Positions 8,668 through 18,522 are shown, counted from the first letter of the stretch. The stretch: 64,000 bases of DNA from Halosaccharopolyspora lacisalsi (GCF_014137975.1 NZ_JACGWZ010000001.1:1054001-1118000), one strand, 5' to 3'. Numbers and translations: made by a program. Notes: a model not told the origin generated them from the letters alone.

Positions 8668-8734
8668 CCGAGCCGCTGACCACGGGGCCCGGCGGGAAGA
8701 CCTCGGTCAGGCGGACTGCATGGCCTGAGCCTTC

Positions 8735-9514
8735 ATGGCTCGGCAGCAGCTCGCGCAGAGTTTGAGCATCTCCGCGGCCTCGGTGCTCGTGCTGAACTCG
8801 GTGCTGTTCCTGGCGGCGCTGCTGGTCGTTATCGGAACACCACACCGGAGCGCTCCGAAACCCGCGAGGGGATGTCGTGGAGAGCTCGACGAGGGGATTC
8901 GCTACCTGCGCGAGGACCGGTTGATCGCCGTGATCATCGTGCTGCTGCTGGTGACCAACATGCTCGACACGGCCCTCCTGGCCGTGTTCCTGCCCGTCTA
9001 CACGGCGTCGATCCTGCACGATCCGGTGGCGCTCGGTGCGATCGTCGGTGTCATGGGGGCGACCGCGCTGCTCGGGAACCTCCTTTTCGGTTGGCTCGGG
9101 CACAGGGCCGGGGCGCGTCGTCTCGTGTTCACCGTGGCCTTCGCGGTCGGTGGTGTCTCGCCTCAGATCGTGCTGGCGCTGGAGGCCGAGTTACCGGTGA
9201 TCCTGCTCGTGGTCGGCGTTTCGGGTACGGCCACCGGAGCGGTCAACCCGATACTCGCGGTGGTGACCTACGAACGGATTCCCGAGCGGATGCGCGGTCG
9301 TGTCCTGAGCCTGACCACGCTGGTGAGCCAAGGCGGCACCCCGCTGGGCGTGCTGGTCGGTGGGCTGCTGGTGGACGGCATCGGCCTTGTCCCCACGCTG
9401 TGGCTGACGGCGGGGTGCTATGCCACCGCGGTAGTCGTACCGGTGCTGCCCGTATTGCGTGAAATGAACGATCCGGCCCTCGCGACCGGGGAAGTGGCCG
9501 CGGGCCACCCCTGA
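8735..9514 (+). pseudogene. 5'-truncated MFS transporter remnant
   Basis: The 259-residue frame starts within what would be transmembrane helix 5 or 6 of a major facilitator (ASVLVLNSVLFLAALLVV). It continues through a cytoplasmic loop (ELDEGIRYLREDR) and about six more helices, including a GWLGHRAGARR loop, to a normal hydrophilic C-terminus. This matches the second half of EntS-like exporters of about 400 residues. The first half is missing: an in-frame TGA lies at 8726-8728, and the segment upstream is occupied by the operon terminator. No ribosome site is evident. A short functional half-transporter is possible but unlikely. Confidence 0.6.
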
Positions 9515-9572
9515 TCGTCTACCCGGCGGCGCCGTCACACCGGTGGCCGAGGGCGCCGTTTAGGCTGGGAGC

Positions 9573-10724
9573 ATGTCCACCCATGCAACGAAGCAGGACC
9601 CCGACGTGCTCTCCGCCCGGCTCGAACGCGCCTCCGAGGCGGCGGCGCGGGCGGGCATCGACGCGCTGCTGATCTCTCCCGGTTCCGATCTGCGCTATCT
9701 CGTCGGAGCAGGTGGGGAGTCCTTCGAGCGGTTGAGCTGCCTGGTGCTCCCGGCGGCGGGCCGGGACGCGGCTCCCGCCCTGGTGGTGCCCAAGCTCGAG
9801 GAGCTCGGTTACGCCGACGTCCCCGCCGACAGGCTCGGCATCGACATGGTGACCTGGGTGGACGGTGAGAACCCGCACGGCATCGTCACCGACCTGGTGC
9901 ACCGGGACGGGGCACCCGGCCGGGTCGCGGTGGCCGACGTGATGCCCGCGCTGCACACGATCCCCCTGCGCGATGCCATGCCCGGCGTCGAGCAGGTACT
10001 GGCCGGACCCGTGCTGCGGGAACTGCGGATGCGCAAGGACTCCGCCGAGATCGAGGCGCTGCGCCGTGCCGGAGCCGCGATCGACAGGGTGCACGCGCGG
10101 ATGGGGGAGTTCCTCAAGGTCGGGCGCACCGAGGCCGAGGTCGGCGCGGACATCGGAGAGGCGATCGTGGCCGAGGGGCACCTGGAGGCCGAGTTCATCA
10201 TCGTCGGTTCCGGTCCCAACGGCGCCAGCCCGCACCACGCGCTGTCCGACCGGGTGATCCAGGCCGGTGACGTCGTGGTCGTCGACATCGGCGGCCCGCT
10301 GCCCAACGGCTACAACTCCGACTGCACCCGCACCTACTCGCTCGGCGAGCCCGCCCGACCCGACGTGCGCGAGACCTACGCGATCCTCCAGTCAGCGCAA
10401 CGGGCCGCGGTCGACGCCGTGCGGCCGGGGGCGACGCCCGCGACGATCGACGCGGCGGCCCGTGAGCCGATCGCCGCCGCCGGCTTCGGCGAGTACTTCG
10501 TGCACCGCACCGGTCACGGGATCGGCCTCGACGTGCACGAGGAGCCCTACGTGATGGGGGGCAACGAGCTGACGCTGGAGCCGGGGGTGGCCTTCAGCAT
10601 CGAGCCCGGTATCTACCAGCAGGGCCACTGGGGCGCCCGCATCGAGGACATCGTCGTGGTCACCGACGACGGTGTCGAGAGCCTGAACAACCAGCCGCAC
10701 GAGTTGGTGGTGCTACCGGCGTGA
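9573..10724 (+). CDS. M24 family Xaa-Pro aminopeptidase
   Basis: 383 aa cytoplasmic metallopeptidase. An N-terminal creatinase-like domain (1 to about 150) precedes the pita-bread catalytic domain with all five metal ligands: Asp238 (VDIGG), Asp250 (NSDCTRT), His315 (TGHGIGLDVHEEP), Glu344 (SIEPGIY) and Glu358 (RIEDIV). It should remove N-terminal residues before proline from peptides. The gene overlaps the following Lrp regulator by GTGA, so the two form a transcription unit. Confidence 0.9.
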   Translation: MSTHATKQDPDVLSARLERASEAAARAGIDALLISPGSDLRYLVGAGGESFERLSCLVLPAAGRDAAPALVVPKLEELGYADVPADRLGIDMVTWVDGENPHGIVTDLVHRDGAPGRVAVADVMPALHTIPLRDAMPGVEQVLAGPVLRELRMRKDSAEIEALRRAGAAIDRVHARMGEFLKVGRTEAEVGADIGEAIVAEGHLEAEFIIVGSGPNGASPHHALSDRVIQAGDVVVVDIGGPLPNGYNSDCTRTYSLGEPARPDVRETYAILQSAQRAAVDAVRPGATPATIDAAAREPIAAAGFGEYFVHRTGHGIGLDVHEEPYVMGGNELTLEPGVAFSIEPGIYQQGHWGARIEDIVVVTDDGVESLNNQPHELVVLPA

Positions 10725-11188
10725 GCGAACGCGGTCCCCAAACCGACCTGGAACCCACCGACCGGGCCATTCTGCGCGAACTGGCCTCCAACGGCAGATG
10801 CAGTTTCACCGACCTCGGCGAACGGGTCGGGCTGAGCGTCTCGGCGGTGCACCAGCGGGTGCGCCGCCTGGAACAGCGCGGTGCCCTGCGAGGATACTCG
10901 GCCAGGATCGACGGGGAGTCGATCGGACTGCCGCTGACGGCGTTCATCTCGCTGACCCCGACAGATCCGGCCGCGCCGGACGACTACCCGCAGCGGTTGC
11001 AGCACCTCTCGGAGATCGAGTCGTGCTACTCGGTGGCCGGGGACGAGTCCTACATCCTGCAGGTGCGAGTGGCCTCCCCACTGGCCCTGGAGGAGCTGCT
11101 GCGCCGGATTCGCGAGGCGGCCCAGGTCTCCACGCGAACGACGGTCGTGCTGTCCACCCCCTTCGAGAACCGAGTCCCGGAAATTTGA
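10721..11188 (+). CDS. Lrp/AsnC family regulator
   Basis: 155 aa with an N-terminal HTH (LEPTDRAILRELASNGRCSFTDLGERVGLSVSAVHQRVRRLEQRG, about 9-55) and a C-terminal RAM ligand-binding domain whose final strands include VAGDESYILQVRV. The family senses amino acids and binds DNA as an octamer. Translational coupling to the peptidase suggests it reports on peptide or amino-acid supply, an inference from position only. Confidence 0.88.
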   Translation: MSERGPQTDLEPTDRAILRELASNGRCSFTDLGERVGLSVSAVHQRVRRLEQRGALRGYSARIDGESIGLPLTAFISLTPTDPAAPDDYPQRLQHLSEIESCYSVAGDESYILQVRVASPLALEELLRRIREAAQVSTRTTVVLSTPFENRVPEI

Positions 11189-11255
11189 CGGTTTCCGGGA
11201 CGGCCTGCTCAGGGCGCGGGTAGGGGAACCTCGGACGCCGCCCGCCCGCGGGCCC

Positions 11256-11401
11256 GGCCACCACCCCTCACGGAGGCGCCGCGCGCCACTGCGATGTTGG
11301 CTCCGGGATCTGACACATCGAGTAGGTACTACGCCCGCCCGTAACCCGGCCACCGCCCCCCCCCCGACGGAGGCGCTGCGCGCCGCAGCGCCTCCGTCGG
11401 G
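11256..11401. repeat. Diverged direct repeat ending in a perfect hairpin
   Basis: In the 385-bp gap after the Lrp gene, the motif CGGCCAC...GACGGAGGCGCTGCGCGCC occurs twice, in partly decayed form at about 11255-11287 and better preserved at 11348-11383. The second copy runs into a perfect 18-bp inverted repeat (11363-11380 / 11384-11401) with a 3-nt loop, preceded by a run of ten C. A third small hairpin, AAGCGGC-TTC-GCCGCTT, lies at 11462-11478. This looks like an intergenic repeat element that also serves as a terminator between the converging Lrp and SGNH genes. Confidence 0.6.
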
Positions 11402-11573
11402 CTGCCCTCGCGAGGCGACGACTGAGAACCCCCGGCCGGTCGGGCTGCGTGCTTGGGAAGAAAGCGGCTTCGCCGCTTGCCTGACGACCGGTGGCGGCTA
11501 TGCGGGTCGTCGCTCGGTCCGCCTGGGCTTCGACGGATCTCTTCGGAGCGGCTCGCGCAGCCGTGTGGTGGGG

Positions 11574-12653
11574 TCAGCGGTCGAGTCGTCGCGCGGCGAC
11601 TTCGGGAGGTACCGCCCGCAGGTTGCCGCGCGGTCCCGGCAGACACACCGCCCGTGGGTTGGGCATGGCGAGGAAGTCGCTCAAGCACCGCGCGAGCTGG
11701 GCGTGCCCGGTGGCGTTGGCGTGGAAGGACTCCTGCATCGCGTGCGGCGCCCGCTTCTCCTCCTTGAGCGCCTGCCAGTCCACGGTCAACCGCGTGAACC
11801 ACTCCTTCTCCGGATTGACCTTCCCGCCCGTGCAGGCCTCGTGCCCGTATCCGGCGTGGGAGAGGTCCAGGAAACGGGCGCCGACCTGGGCGGCCACCTC
11901 CCGCAGCCCCCGGGACAGCTGGGGCACGGCGGTGCCGCGCACCCACTTCACGTCACTGGTCAGCAGCGGGCATCCCGAGAGGTCCTGGAGTTCGGGTGGA
12001 ATGCCCGGCCCCACGGGGGAGGCGTAGGACTGCACGATGAGCGAGTAGCTGTCGCGCGCGTAATCGGCACGGTCCATCACGGTGCGGATGTCGCGCAGTG
12101 CCTCGAGGACCTTGGGCTGCATCCGCTGAACCCGCTTCGGCCACTCCTCGCGCAACTGCGCGGCGCAACCTCCGGGCGCCCGGGTTGCCCAGGCGTTGAC
12201 GCACTGGTTGAGCACGCCGATGAAGTTGGGATCGTCGTTGGCACCGACCTCGACGACGATGTTGGTGATCCGGTACCGCTCGGCGATGTCGGCCAGTCGG
12301 CGGGCCTGCGAGCCCTCGGGATGGTGCGGGCTGGGTTCCAGGCCCACCAGCTTGGCCTTGGCCCCCGAGCAGGCGAGGTTGATCCGTTCGACGTTGGGGG
12401 GAAGCCTGAGCTGGTGTGCGGCGGCGAGCGGTGACCGGTGACACCAGTTGCCGCCGCGCCCGTCGGTGCCGGGCACGTAGTTGCCGGTTCCCTCTCCGGA
12501 CAGGGTGCTGTCGCCCATCGTGACCACCGCCGGCTGACGGGGTGGTGGTGGAGGGGGGATTTCGGGGATCGGCCGTCCGCTGACCAGGATGGCGAGCGCG
12601 ACGATACAGCCGACCAACGAGAGTGTCGTGAGTCTCCGCATGTGCGCCCGCAT
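11574..12653 (-). CDS. Exported SGNH-type lipase/esterase
   Basis: About 359 aa from ATG 12653 (ATG 12641 is an alternative; a longer upstream frame is Arg-rich and unlikely). After a short basic start, an uncleaved-looking hydrophobic segment LTTLSLVGCIVALAILV and a proline stretch lead to the GDS block with the nucleophile serine in VVTMGDSTLSGEGTGNY. Later blocks include the oxyanion Asn in EVGANDDPNF and the catalytic His in ESFHANATGHAQLARC. Many cysteines (about eight) imply disulphides outside the membrane. It is predicted to hydrolyse lipid or carbohydrate esters at the cell surface; the substrate is unknown. Confidence 0.8.
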   Translation of the reverse strand: MRAHMRRLTTLSLVGCIVALAILVSGRPIPEIPPPPPPRQPAVVTMGDSTLSGEGTGNYVPGTDGRGGNWCHRSPLAAAHQLRLPPNVERINLACSGAKAKLVGLEPSPHHPEGSQARRLADIAERYRITNIVVEVGANDDPNFIGVLNQCVNAWATRAPGGCAAQLREEWPKRVQRMQPKVLEALRDIRTVMDRADYARDSYSLIVQSYASPVGPGIPPELQDLSGCPLLTSDVKWVRGTAVPQLSRGLREVAAQVGARFLDLSHAGYGHEACTGGKVNPEKEWFTRLTVDWQALKEEKRAPHAMQESFHANATGHAQLARCLSDFLAMPNPRAVCLPGPRGNLRAVPPEVAARRLDR

Positions 12654-12851
12654 CACCGTGCAGTCTATGGCCTTCGCCCGACGGTCGGATAAGCCACCGG
12701 CCGTGGTGGCGATAACGGTTCGACAGCGTTGCCACGGTCGTCCGGGGCGGTTTGCCCGCACCGGGATACTGAGTTCCGGCACCTGGGAGCATTTTAGTCA
12801 TCTCGTGCGTTGAACCGGGTGACTGCCATCGAGCGGAGGTACCTCCACGTC

Positions 12852-13430
12852 GTGTCCATACTTGTCCTGCTTCTTGTCACCGCCGTCGTCGAGATCGGCG
12901 TCCTGGTGCTCGTCGGTCAGGCCATCGGGGTGCTGCCCACCATCGGTCTGCTCATCGCGGGTGCGGTGATCGGTGGATGGATGCTGCGCCGCGAAGGCCG
13001 TCGGACGTTGCACGAGTTCCGCGAGGCCGCCCGATTGCGGCGCCCGCCGGAACGGGAGCTCTCGGACGGAGTGCTCATCGCCCTGGCCGGTTTGTTCGTC
13101 CTACTCCCCGGACTGGTCAGCGACGTGGTCGGGTTGCTGTTGTTGGTGCCCTTCGTCCGCACGCTGCTGCGCCGCAAGATGCTGCGGCTCGCCGAACGGC
13201 GCTCCCAGGCGTTCCAGGAGCAGATGCGGGCCGCCCAGTCCCAGTCCCAGGGTGGCGGTTCCACCCGCCGGACCGGTAGCGGCGCCGGAGAGGACGTCAT
13301 CGACGGGGAAGTGGTCTCGGTCAGCGAGGACGACGAACCCGACCACGACTCCGATCCCCACGTGCTGCCCCCGCAGGACGACGGGAAGCGGGGGCCGACG
13401 GGAGGACCGCGGCCGCGTCCCGAGGCGTGA
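12852..13430 (+). CDS. fxsA: FxsA family membrane protein
   Basis: 192 aa from GTG 12852. This start gives the usual family opening, two hydrophobic helices (SILVLLLVTAVVEIGVLVLVGQAIGV, then LIAGAVIGGWMLRREG) and a third near LIALAGLFVLLPGLVSDVVGLLLL. TTG 12810 or GTG 12819 would add up to 14 hydrophilic residues. GGAGG at 12835-12839 lies in a GGAGGTACCTCC palindrome that could partly hide the ribosome site. The C-terminal third is hydrophilic and disordered (Gln/Ser/Gly, then acidic). FxsA in E. coli suppresses F-plasmid exclusion of phage T7; the role here is unknown. Confidence 0.82.
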   Translation: MSILVLLLVTAVVEIGVLVLVGQAIGVLPTIGLLIAGAVIGGWMLRREGRRTLHEFREAARLRRPPERELSDGVLIALAGLFVLLPGLVSDVVGLLLLVPFVRTLLRRKMLRLAERRSQAFQEQMRAAQSQSQGGGSTRRTGSGAGEDVIDGEVVSVSEDDEPDHDSDPHVLPPQDDGKRGPTGGPRPRPEA

Positions 13431-13630
13431 ACGAACCGCGGCACGGCGTCGCGTCGAACGCGAAGGCCTTGCGGGTAAGCTGTCTCCCGAAAAGCGTGGT
13501 CGGTGGTGCCGGCGGTACACGGTGGCGGACGTGGCCGCTGGTCCGTGGCTGTGTTCCGTGCGGCTGGGGGACCCACACCGGAATGCGCAGTTGAACACGC
13601 GACCGTGAACTCAGGGACTAAGGCCAACAG

Positions 13631-15256
13631 ATGCCCGACACCACGTTGCTGCTCGGCGGCCGGATCCATACGCCGGGCAGCCCCGACGCGACCGCGATGG
13701 CCGTCACAGGCGACACCGTCGCCTGGATCGGCGCCGACAGCGTCGGCCGTGCCCTGCATCCCGAGGCCAGGGTGGTCGATCTCGACGGTGCTTTCGTGGC
13801 ACCCGCCTTCGTCGACGCCCACGTTCACGCGACGTCGACGGGGCTGTTGCTCAACGGGCTCGACCTGACCGGTTGCGCGTCCCTGACGGAGTTCCTGCAC
13901 GCGCTGCGCGACCACGTCGCCGAGCACCCGGGGACCCTGGTGTGGGGGCACGGCTGGGACGAGACGTGGTGGCCGGAGCGGAGGCCCCCCTCCAGGGCCG
14001 AGATCGACGCCGCCGCCGACGGTGCTCCCGTGTACCTGTCCCGCATCGACGTGCACTCGGCGCTGGTCTCGAGCGCGCTGATCGAACGGGCACCGCTGTC
14101 CCGGGGCGCGGAAGGCTGGAGTGAGCACGGCCCGCTGACCAGAGTGGCCCACCACCACGCCCGCAGCGCCGCGCGGGAGTCGTTGGGCACCGGACAACGT
14201 CGCGAGGCCCAGCTCGCCTTTCTGCGGCACGCCGCATCCCGAGGCATCGCCAGCGTGCACGAGTGCGGGGGCCCCGACATCTCGGGGCCCGACGACCTCG
14301 CCGACCTGCTGGCCCTGGCCGCGGGAGGGGACCTGCCCGAGGTCGTGGGTTACTGGGGAGAGCTGGGCGCGGTGGACAAGGCCCGCGAGCTCGGCGTTCA
14401 CGGACTGGGCGGTGATCTGTTCGTCGACGGGGCGATGGGCTCGCGCACGGCGGCGTTGCGGGATCCCTACACCGACGACCCGAGCACCGCCGGGGTGCTG
14501 TACCTGGACGCCGAGTCCGTGGCCGAGCACGTCGTCGAGTGCACGCGCAACGAGCTTCAGGCCGGGTTCCACGTCATCGGTGACGCCGGTGTCGCCGAGG
14601 TCACCGAGGGATTTCGCCGGGCGGCTCTCGAAGTGGGGATACCGGCGCTGGCGAGCATGCGGCACCGCCTGGAGCACCTGGAGATGGTCGACTCGGGGCA
14701 GGCCGCCGAGCTCGGTCGCTACGGTGTGGCCGCCTCGGTCCAGCCGCAGTTCGACGCGGCCTGGGGCGGGTCGGCGGACATGTACGCACGCCGCCTGGGC
14801 TCCGAGCGGGGAACCCGGCTGAACCCCTTCTCGCAGCTGGCCGCCGAGGGGGTGCTGTTGGCTTTCGGGTCCGACGCACCGGTGACCACGGTGAACCCGT
14901 GGAGCGCGGTGCGGGCGGCGGTCAACCATCGCACCGAGGGCTTCGGGGTCTCACCGCGAGCGGCGTTCACCGCTCACACTCGCGGAGGTTGGCGAGCCGC
15001 CGGTGTCGACGACGGGGTGACCGGCACGCTCGTGCCCGGCGCACCCGCCACCTACGCGATCTGGGACGTCGACGATCTCGTGGTCGCGGCCCCGGACTCC
15101 CGCGTGCAGCGGTGGTCGACCGACCCGCGTTCGGGAGTGCCCGCGCTGCCGGACCTCGGTGCGCAAGCGCGGCTACCGCGGTGCCTGCGCACCGTCCTGC
15201 GTGGCCGGACGCTGTACGCGCGCGATGTCGGCGACGAGGAGCACACGATCCCCTGA
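13631..15256 (+). CDS. Amidohydrolase (YtcJ-like, amidohydro_3)
   Basis: 541 aa metal-dependent hydrolase of the urease/dihydroorotase superfamily. The metal-binding HxH follows the first beta strand in PAFVDAHVHATSTG (about 57-70). Further conserved pieces are GHGWDETWWP, FHVIGDAG with a ligand His, MRHRLEHLEMV and the late Asp in AFGSDAPVTTVNPW. This profile matches the amidohydrolase 3 group (YtcJ/Nfda2 type), which includes N-formyl and N-acyl amide hydrolases; the substrate cannot be named. No signal peptide, so cytoplasmic. The 200 bp before it carry no other gene. Confidence 0.85.
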   Translation: MPDTTLLLGGRIHTPGSPDATAMAVTGDTVAWIGADSVGRALHPEARVVDLDGAFVAPAFVDAHVHATSTGLLLNGLDLTGCASLTEFLHALRDHVAEHPGTLVWGHGWDETWWPERRPPSRAEIDAAADGAPVYLSRIDVHSALVSSALIERAPLSRGAEGWSEHGPLTRVAHHHARSAARESLGTGQRREAQLAFLRHAASRGIASVHECGGPDISGPDDLADLLALAAGGDLPEVVGYWGELGAVDKARELGVHGLGGDLFVDGAMGSRTAALRDPYTDDPSTAGVLYLDAESVAEHVVECTRNELQAGFHVIGDAGVAEVTEGFRRAALEVGIPALASMRHRLEHLEMVDSGQAAELGRYGVAASVQPQFDAAWGGSADMYARRLGSERGTRLNPFSQLAAEGVLLAFGSDAPVTTVNPWSAVRAAVNHRTEGFGVSPRAAFTAHTRGGWRAAGVDDGVTGTLVPGAPATYAIWDVDDLVVAAPDSRVQRWSTDPRSGVPALPDLGAQARLPRCLRTVLRGRTLYARDVGDEEHTIP

Positions 15257-15289
15257 TCGCGTGACGCTCGTCGCTCTAGACTGGCCGGT

Positions 15290-15895
15290 ATGAGTGAGCC
15301 CACGGACCCTTCGATTCGTGCCTCCGACGCCGAGCGCGAAAGAGTCGCCGACACGCTGAACGAAGCCGTCGGCGAGGGACGCCTGACGCTGGAGGAGTTC
15401 AGCCAGCGAGTCGACGAGGTTTATCGCACCACCACCCGTGCCGAGCTGGAGCGGTTCACCGCCGATCTTCCGGCGGAGGGACGCGGCGCCGCCGCGCCTC
15501 CGGAACGAGCGAACGGTGGGAAGAAGCGCTGGAAACTGGCGGTCCTGGGCGGCTCGGACTACAAGGGCCGATGGCGCGTGCCCGCGAGGATCGGGTTCTT
15601 CGCGTTCCTGGGCGGTTCGACGATCGACCTGTGCGAGGCCGAGCTGCAGTCCGGGGAGGTGGAGATCACGCTGGTCTCGGTGCTGGGCGGGTCCGACGTC
15701 GTCGTGCCGAAGGGCGTGCGGGTGGAGGTCGACTCGACCGATCTCCTCGGGGGGAACACCATCAAGATCGACGAGGACGCCGTCGTCGCGAACTCACCCG
15801 TGGTGCGCGTCCGGGCCTACTCGGTGCTCGGAGGCAACGACGTCCGCCACCCGAAGGAGCGGTTGGTGGACAAGTGGCGCCGCCTGACGGACTGA
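15290..15895 (+). CDS. DUF1707 / LiaF-like envelope-stress protein
   Basis: 201 aa. The first 55 residues are a DUF1707 module (IRASDAERERVADTLNEAVGEGRLTLEEFSQRV...), a short helical domain found in actinobacterial surface-signalling proteins. The C-terminal half has repeated LGGSD / LGGST / LGGND turns (about 85-190) of the cell-wall-active antibiotic response fold (DUF2154, LiaF C-terminal). There is no transmembrane segment, so it may be cytosolic. It precedes lnt on the same strand with about 105 bp between. A sensor of envelope stress is plausible but inferred. Confidence 0.8.
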   Translation: MSEPTDPSIRASDAERERVADTLNEAVGEGRLTLEEFSQRVDEVYRTTTRAELERFTADLPAEGRGAAAPPERANGGKKRWKLAVLGGSDYKGRWRVPARIGFFAFLGGSTIDLCEAELQSGEVEITLVSVLGGSDVVVPKGVRVEVDSTDLLGGNTIKIDEDAVVANSPVVRVRAYSVLGGNDVRHPKERLVDKWRRLTD

Positions 15896-16000
15896 CCGGC
15901 TTCGCGCCGACCGCCCTCGCGTACATTGGGCTGGTGCGTGACCGCTGCGTCGAGGTCGCGAGCACTTGTACGTTCGTCCCGCCCGTCCGGCGGGGACCGC

Positions 16001-17629
16001 ATGGCCGAGAAGGTTGATCGGGTGGTTGTTCCCACGGTGAGCTCGCGGCGCGAGAAGCCGGTCGGAACCCGCCGAGCCCGCTTCCCCGGACGTGCCGTGT
16101 GGGCGCGGATGGCGCTGGCCGTCGCGGCCGGGCTGGTGCTGTATCTGTCCGCGCCTCCGCGCCAGTCGTGGTGGCTGGCTCCGCTGGCCTTCGCCGGATT
16201 CGTCGCCACTCTGCACGGTCGGCGTGCCCGCGCCGGTTTCGGCTACGGGATGCTGTTCGGGCTGGCCTACGTGCTGCCGCTGCTGTGGTGGCTGCTGGAC
16301 TTCCTGGGGACGCGGTTCGGGCCGTGGCCCTGGCTGGGCGTGGCCGCGGTCGAGGCGCTGTTCTACGGTCTGGCCGGAGCCGGGATGGCTCGCGTGAGCC
16401 GGCTGCCCGCCGCGCCGGTGTGGCTGGGGGCGGTCTTCGTCGGTGCGGAACTGCTCCGATCCCACTTCCCGTTCGGTGGTTTCCCCTGGGGACGGGTGGC
16501 CTTCACCCAGGCGAGCGGAGCTCTGCTGCCGCTGGCCTCGCTGGGCGGAGCGGCGCTGGTGACGTTCGCGGTGGCGCTGATCGGCGCGGGTGCGGTGGAG
16601 TGCCTGCGACGCCTCCGCCGCAGGCGTCGGGCGCTGATCCCCCCGGTGGTCACGGTGCTGGTTCCGGTGGTGCTGGCCCTGGCGGTGACTCCGACGATCG
16701 GAACGGCGGCCAACGCGGGCACGGCCCGGGTCGCCGTGGTGCAGGGCGATGCCCCCAACATCGGGCTGGACCTGCTCTACGCCGGTGAGGTGCTCCACGA
16801 CAACCACGTTCGTCAGGCCGCCGACCTCGTGGAGGACGTGCGGGCCGGCCGGGTGCGGCCTCCGGACTTCGTCGTGCTGCCCGAGTCCGTGGGCTCCTGG
16901 GGCCCCGAGCGCCGGGACCCGGCGCTGAGTCGCATCGCCGCCCAGCTCGGTGTCCCCCTGGTGGTCGGCGGCATCGCCGAGAACGCCGACGGCAGCCTCC
17001 GCAACAAGGCCGTGCGCTGGGACCCCCAGCAGGGCGCCACCGCCGGGTACACCAAGCGGCACCTCGTGCCGTTCTCGGAGAAGATCCCGATGCGCACCGT
17101 GGCCGGTATGGTGACCCCCTTCGTGGACAAGTTCCAGCAGAACATGCTGCCCGGCCACGAACCCGGCGTGTTCGACGTGGGACCGGCCCGGCTGGGAGTG
17201 GGGCTGTGCTTCGACGTGGCCTACGACGACGTGTTCACCGGGGCGGTGCGCTCCGGAGCCACGTTGCTGGCCGTGCCCACGAACAACGCCTGGTTCGGCG
17301 ACTCGGGGATGAGTCAGCAGCAGTTGGCGATGTCGCGGTTGCGCGCCGTCGAACACGGCCGGTCCGTACTGGTCGCGGCGACCAGCGGGGTCAGTGCGAT
17401 CGTGCGTCCGGACGGCACGGTGGCTCAGCGCACCGAGCAGTTCACCGCCGAGACCCTGTCGGCCGAGGTGCCGCTGCGCTCGTCCTCGACCCCGGCGACC
17501 CGGCTGGGTGCCCTGCCGAAATGGGTGTTGACCGGGTTGGGGGCCGCGGCGGTGGCCACCACGCTGTGGCGGCGGCCACGGTGGCGGGGAGGCCTCCGGG
17601 ACCAGGCCGCGGTCACGCACCAGGATTGA
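16001..17629 (+). CDS. lnt: Apolipoprotein N-acyltransferase
   Basis: 542 aa from ATG 16001 (a TTG at 15926 would add 25 residues). About six N-terminal transmembrane helices precede a nitrilase domain with the catalytic triad Glu295 (VLPES), Lys352 (YTKRHLVPF) and Cys403 ([10 protein letters not shown]). Lnt adds the third acyl chain to the N-terminal cysteine of lipoproteins on the outer face of the membrane. Enterobacterial Lnt has CYE after the catalytic Cys; here it is CFD. It is followed 74 bp later by the polyprenol-phosphomannose synthase. In M. tuberculosis these two are fused as Ppm1, so this is the split arrangement. Confidence 0.9.
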   Translation: MAEKVDRVVVPTVSSRREKPVGTRRARFPGRAVWARMALAVAAGLVLYLSAPPRQSWWLAPLAFAGFVATLHGRRARAGFGYGMLFGLAYVLPLLWWLLDFLGTRFGPWPWLGVAAVEALFYGLAGAGMARVSRLPAAPVWLGAVFVGAELLRSHFPFGGFPWGRVAFTQASGALLPLASLGGAALVTFAVALIGAGAVECLRRLRRRRRALIPPVVTVLVPVVLALAVTPTIGTAANAGTARVAVVQGDAPNIGLDLLYAGEVLHDNHVRQAADLVEDVRAGRVRPPDFVVLPESVGSWGPERRDPALSRIAAQLGVPLVVGGIAENADGSLRNKAVRWDPQQGATAGYTKRHLVPFSEKIPMRTVAGMVTPFVDKFQQNMLPGHEPGVFDVGPARLGVGLCFDVAYDDVFTGAVRSGATLLAVPTNNAWFGDSGMSQQQLAMSRLRAVEHGRSVLVAATSGVSAIVRPDGTVAQRTEQFTAETLSAEVPLRSSSTPATRLGALPKWVLTGLGAAAVATTLWRRPRWRGGLRDQAAVTHQD

Positions 17630-17703
17630 TCGGCGAAGAACCGAGAGATGCTTTTCCCGCGGATGCCGACCACGATCGGCAAGGCCACACCAGGAGGGGA
17701 CAG

Positions 17704-18474
17704 ATGACCAACGAGCGGCGTCGAGCCGGTCAGCACACCCACGGCTCGGTCCTCGTGATCATCCCGACCTTCAACGAGCGGGAGAACATCGGTCCGATCG
17801 TGCTGCGCGTGCGGGAGGCCCTCGCGGAGGCGCACATCCTCGTCGTCGACGACGGCAGCCCGGACGGTACGGGCGCGCTGGTCGAGGCGCTGGCCGCCGA
17901 CGACGATCACCTGCACGTGCTGCACCGGACGGGCAAGTCCGGGCTCGGTGCGGCGTACGTCGCGGGATTCGACTGGGGCATGGAACGCGATTACGGCGTG
18001 CTGGTCGAGATGGACGCCGACGGTTCCCACGCCCCCGAGGACCTCCCCCGGTTGCTCGCCGGTCTCGACGAGGCCGATGTCGTGCTGGGATCGCGCTACG
18101 TCGAGGGCGGACAAGTGATCAACTGGCCGTGGCACCGCACCTTGCTGTCCCGCGGGGCCAACGTGTACTCCAAGCTGGCCCTCGGTGTCGGTGTCGACGA
18201 CCTCACCAGCGGATTCCGGGCCTACCGCAGCACGGTGTTGCGGCGGGTCAAGTTGTACGACGTGGCTTCGCAGGGATACTGCTTCCAGGTGGACCTGGCC
18301 TGGCGCGCGGTCGAGGCCGGCTTCCGGGTGATCGAGGTTCCGATCACGTTCGTCGACCGGGAGAGCGGCGAGTCGAAGATGAGCGGCTCGATCGTGCGGG
18401 AAGCCCTGATCCGGGTGACCAAGTGGGGACTGCGGCGGCGCGCCAACCAGCTGCGGCGGTGGGGGCGAGCCTGA
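17704..18474 (+). CDS. ppm1: Polyprenol-phosphate mannosyltransferase
   Basis: 256 aa GT2 enzyme transferring mannose from GDP-mannose to polyprenyl phosphate, the donor for glycolipid and protein O-mannosylation. Motifs: [16 protein letters not shown] near the N-terminus, [13 protein letters not shown], the DxD metal site in EMDADGSH and [10 protein letters not shown]. It lacks C-terminal membrane helices, as do soluble DPM1-type catalytic subunits, and probably associates with the neighbouring Lnt membrane domain, as shown for the mycobacterial pair. AGGAGG about nine bases upstream supports ATG 17704. A strong hairpin follows the stop. Confidence 0.9.
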   Translation: MTNERRRAGQHTHGSVLVIIPTFNERENIGPIVLRVREALAEAHILVVDDGSPDGTGALVEALAADDDHLHVLHRTGKSGLGAAYVAGFDWGMERDYGVLVEMDADGSHAPEDLPRLLAGLDEADVVLGSRYVEGGQVINWPWHRTLLSRGANVYSKLALGVGVDDLTSGFRAYRSTVLRRVKLYDVASQGYCFQVDLAWRAVEAGFRVIEVPITFVDRESGESKMSGSIVREALIRVTKWGLRRRANQLRRWGRA

Positions 18475-18488
18475 TCACGGGCATACGT

Positions 18489-18522
18489 CGAGCGCCCGGA
18501 GTCCACGGACTCCGGGCGCTCG
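18489..18522. terminator. Hairpin terminator after ppm1
   Basis: Perfect 15-bp inverted repeat (18489-18503 / 18508-18522) with loop CACG, starting 15 bp after the ppm1 stop, followed by GAAACG rather than a T-run. Confidence 0.8.

Noticed and set aside
12786-12813. ECF-sigma promoter GGGAGC-17 bp-CGTTG before fxsA
   Set aside because: The -35 has G where the near-invariant A is required (GGAGC rather than GGAAC), and the -10 would overlap alternative start codons.
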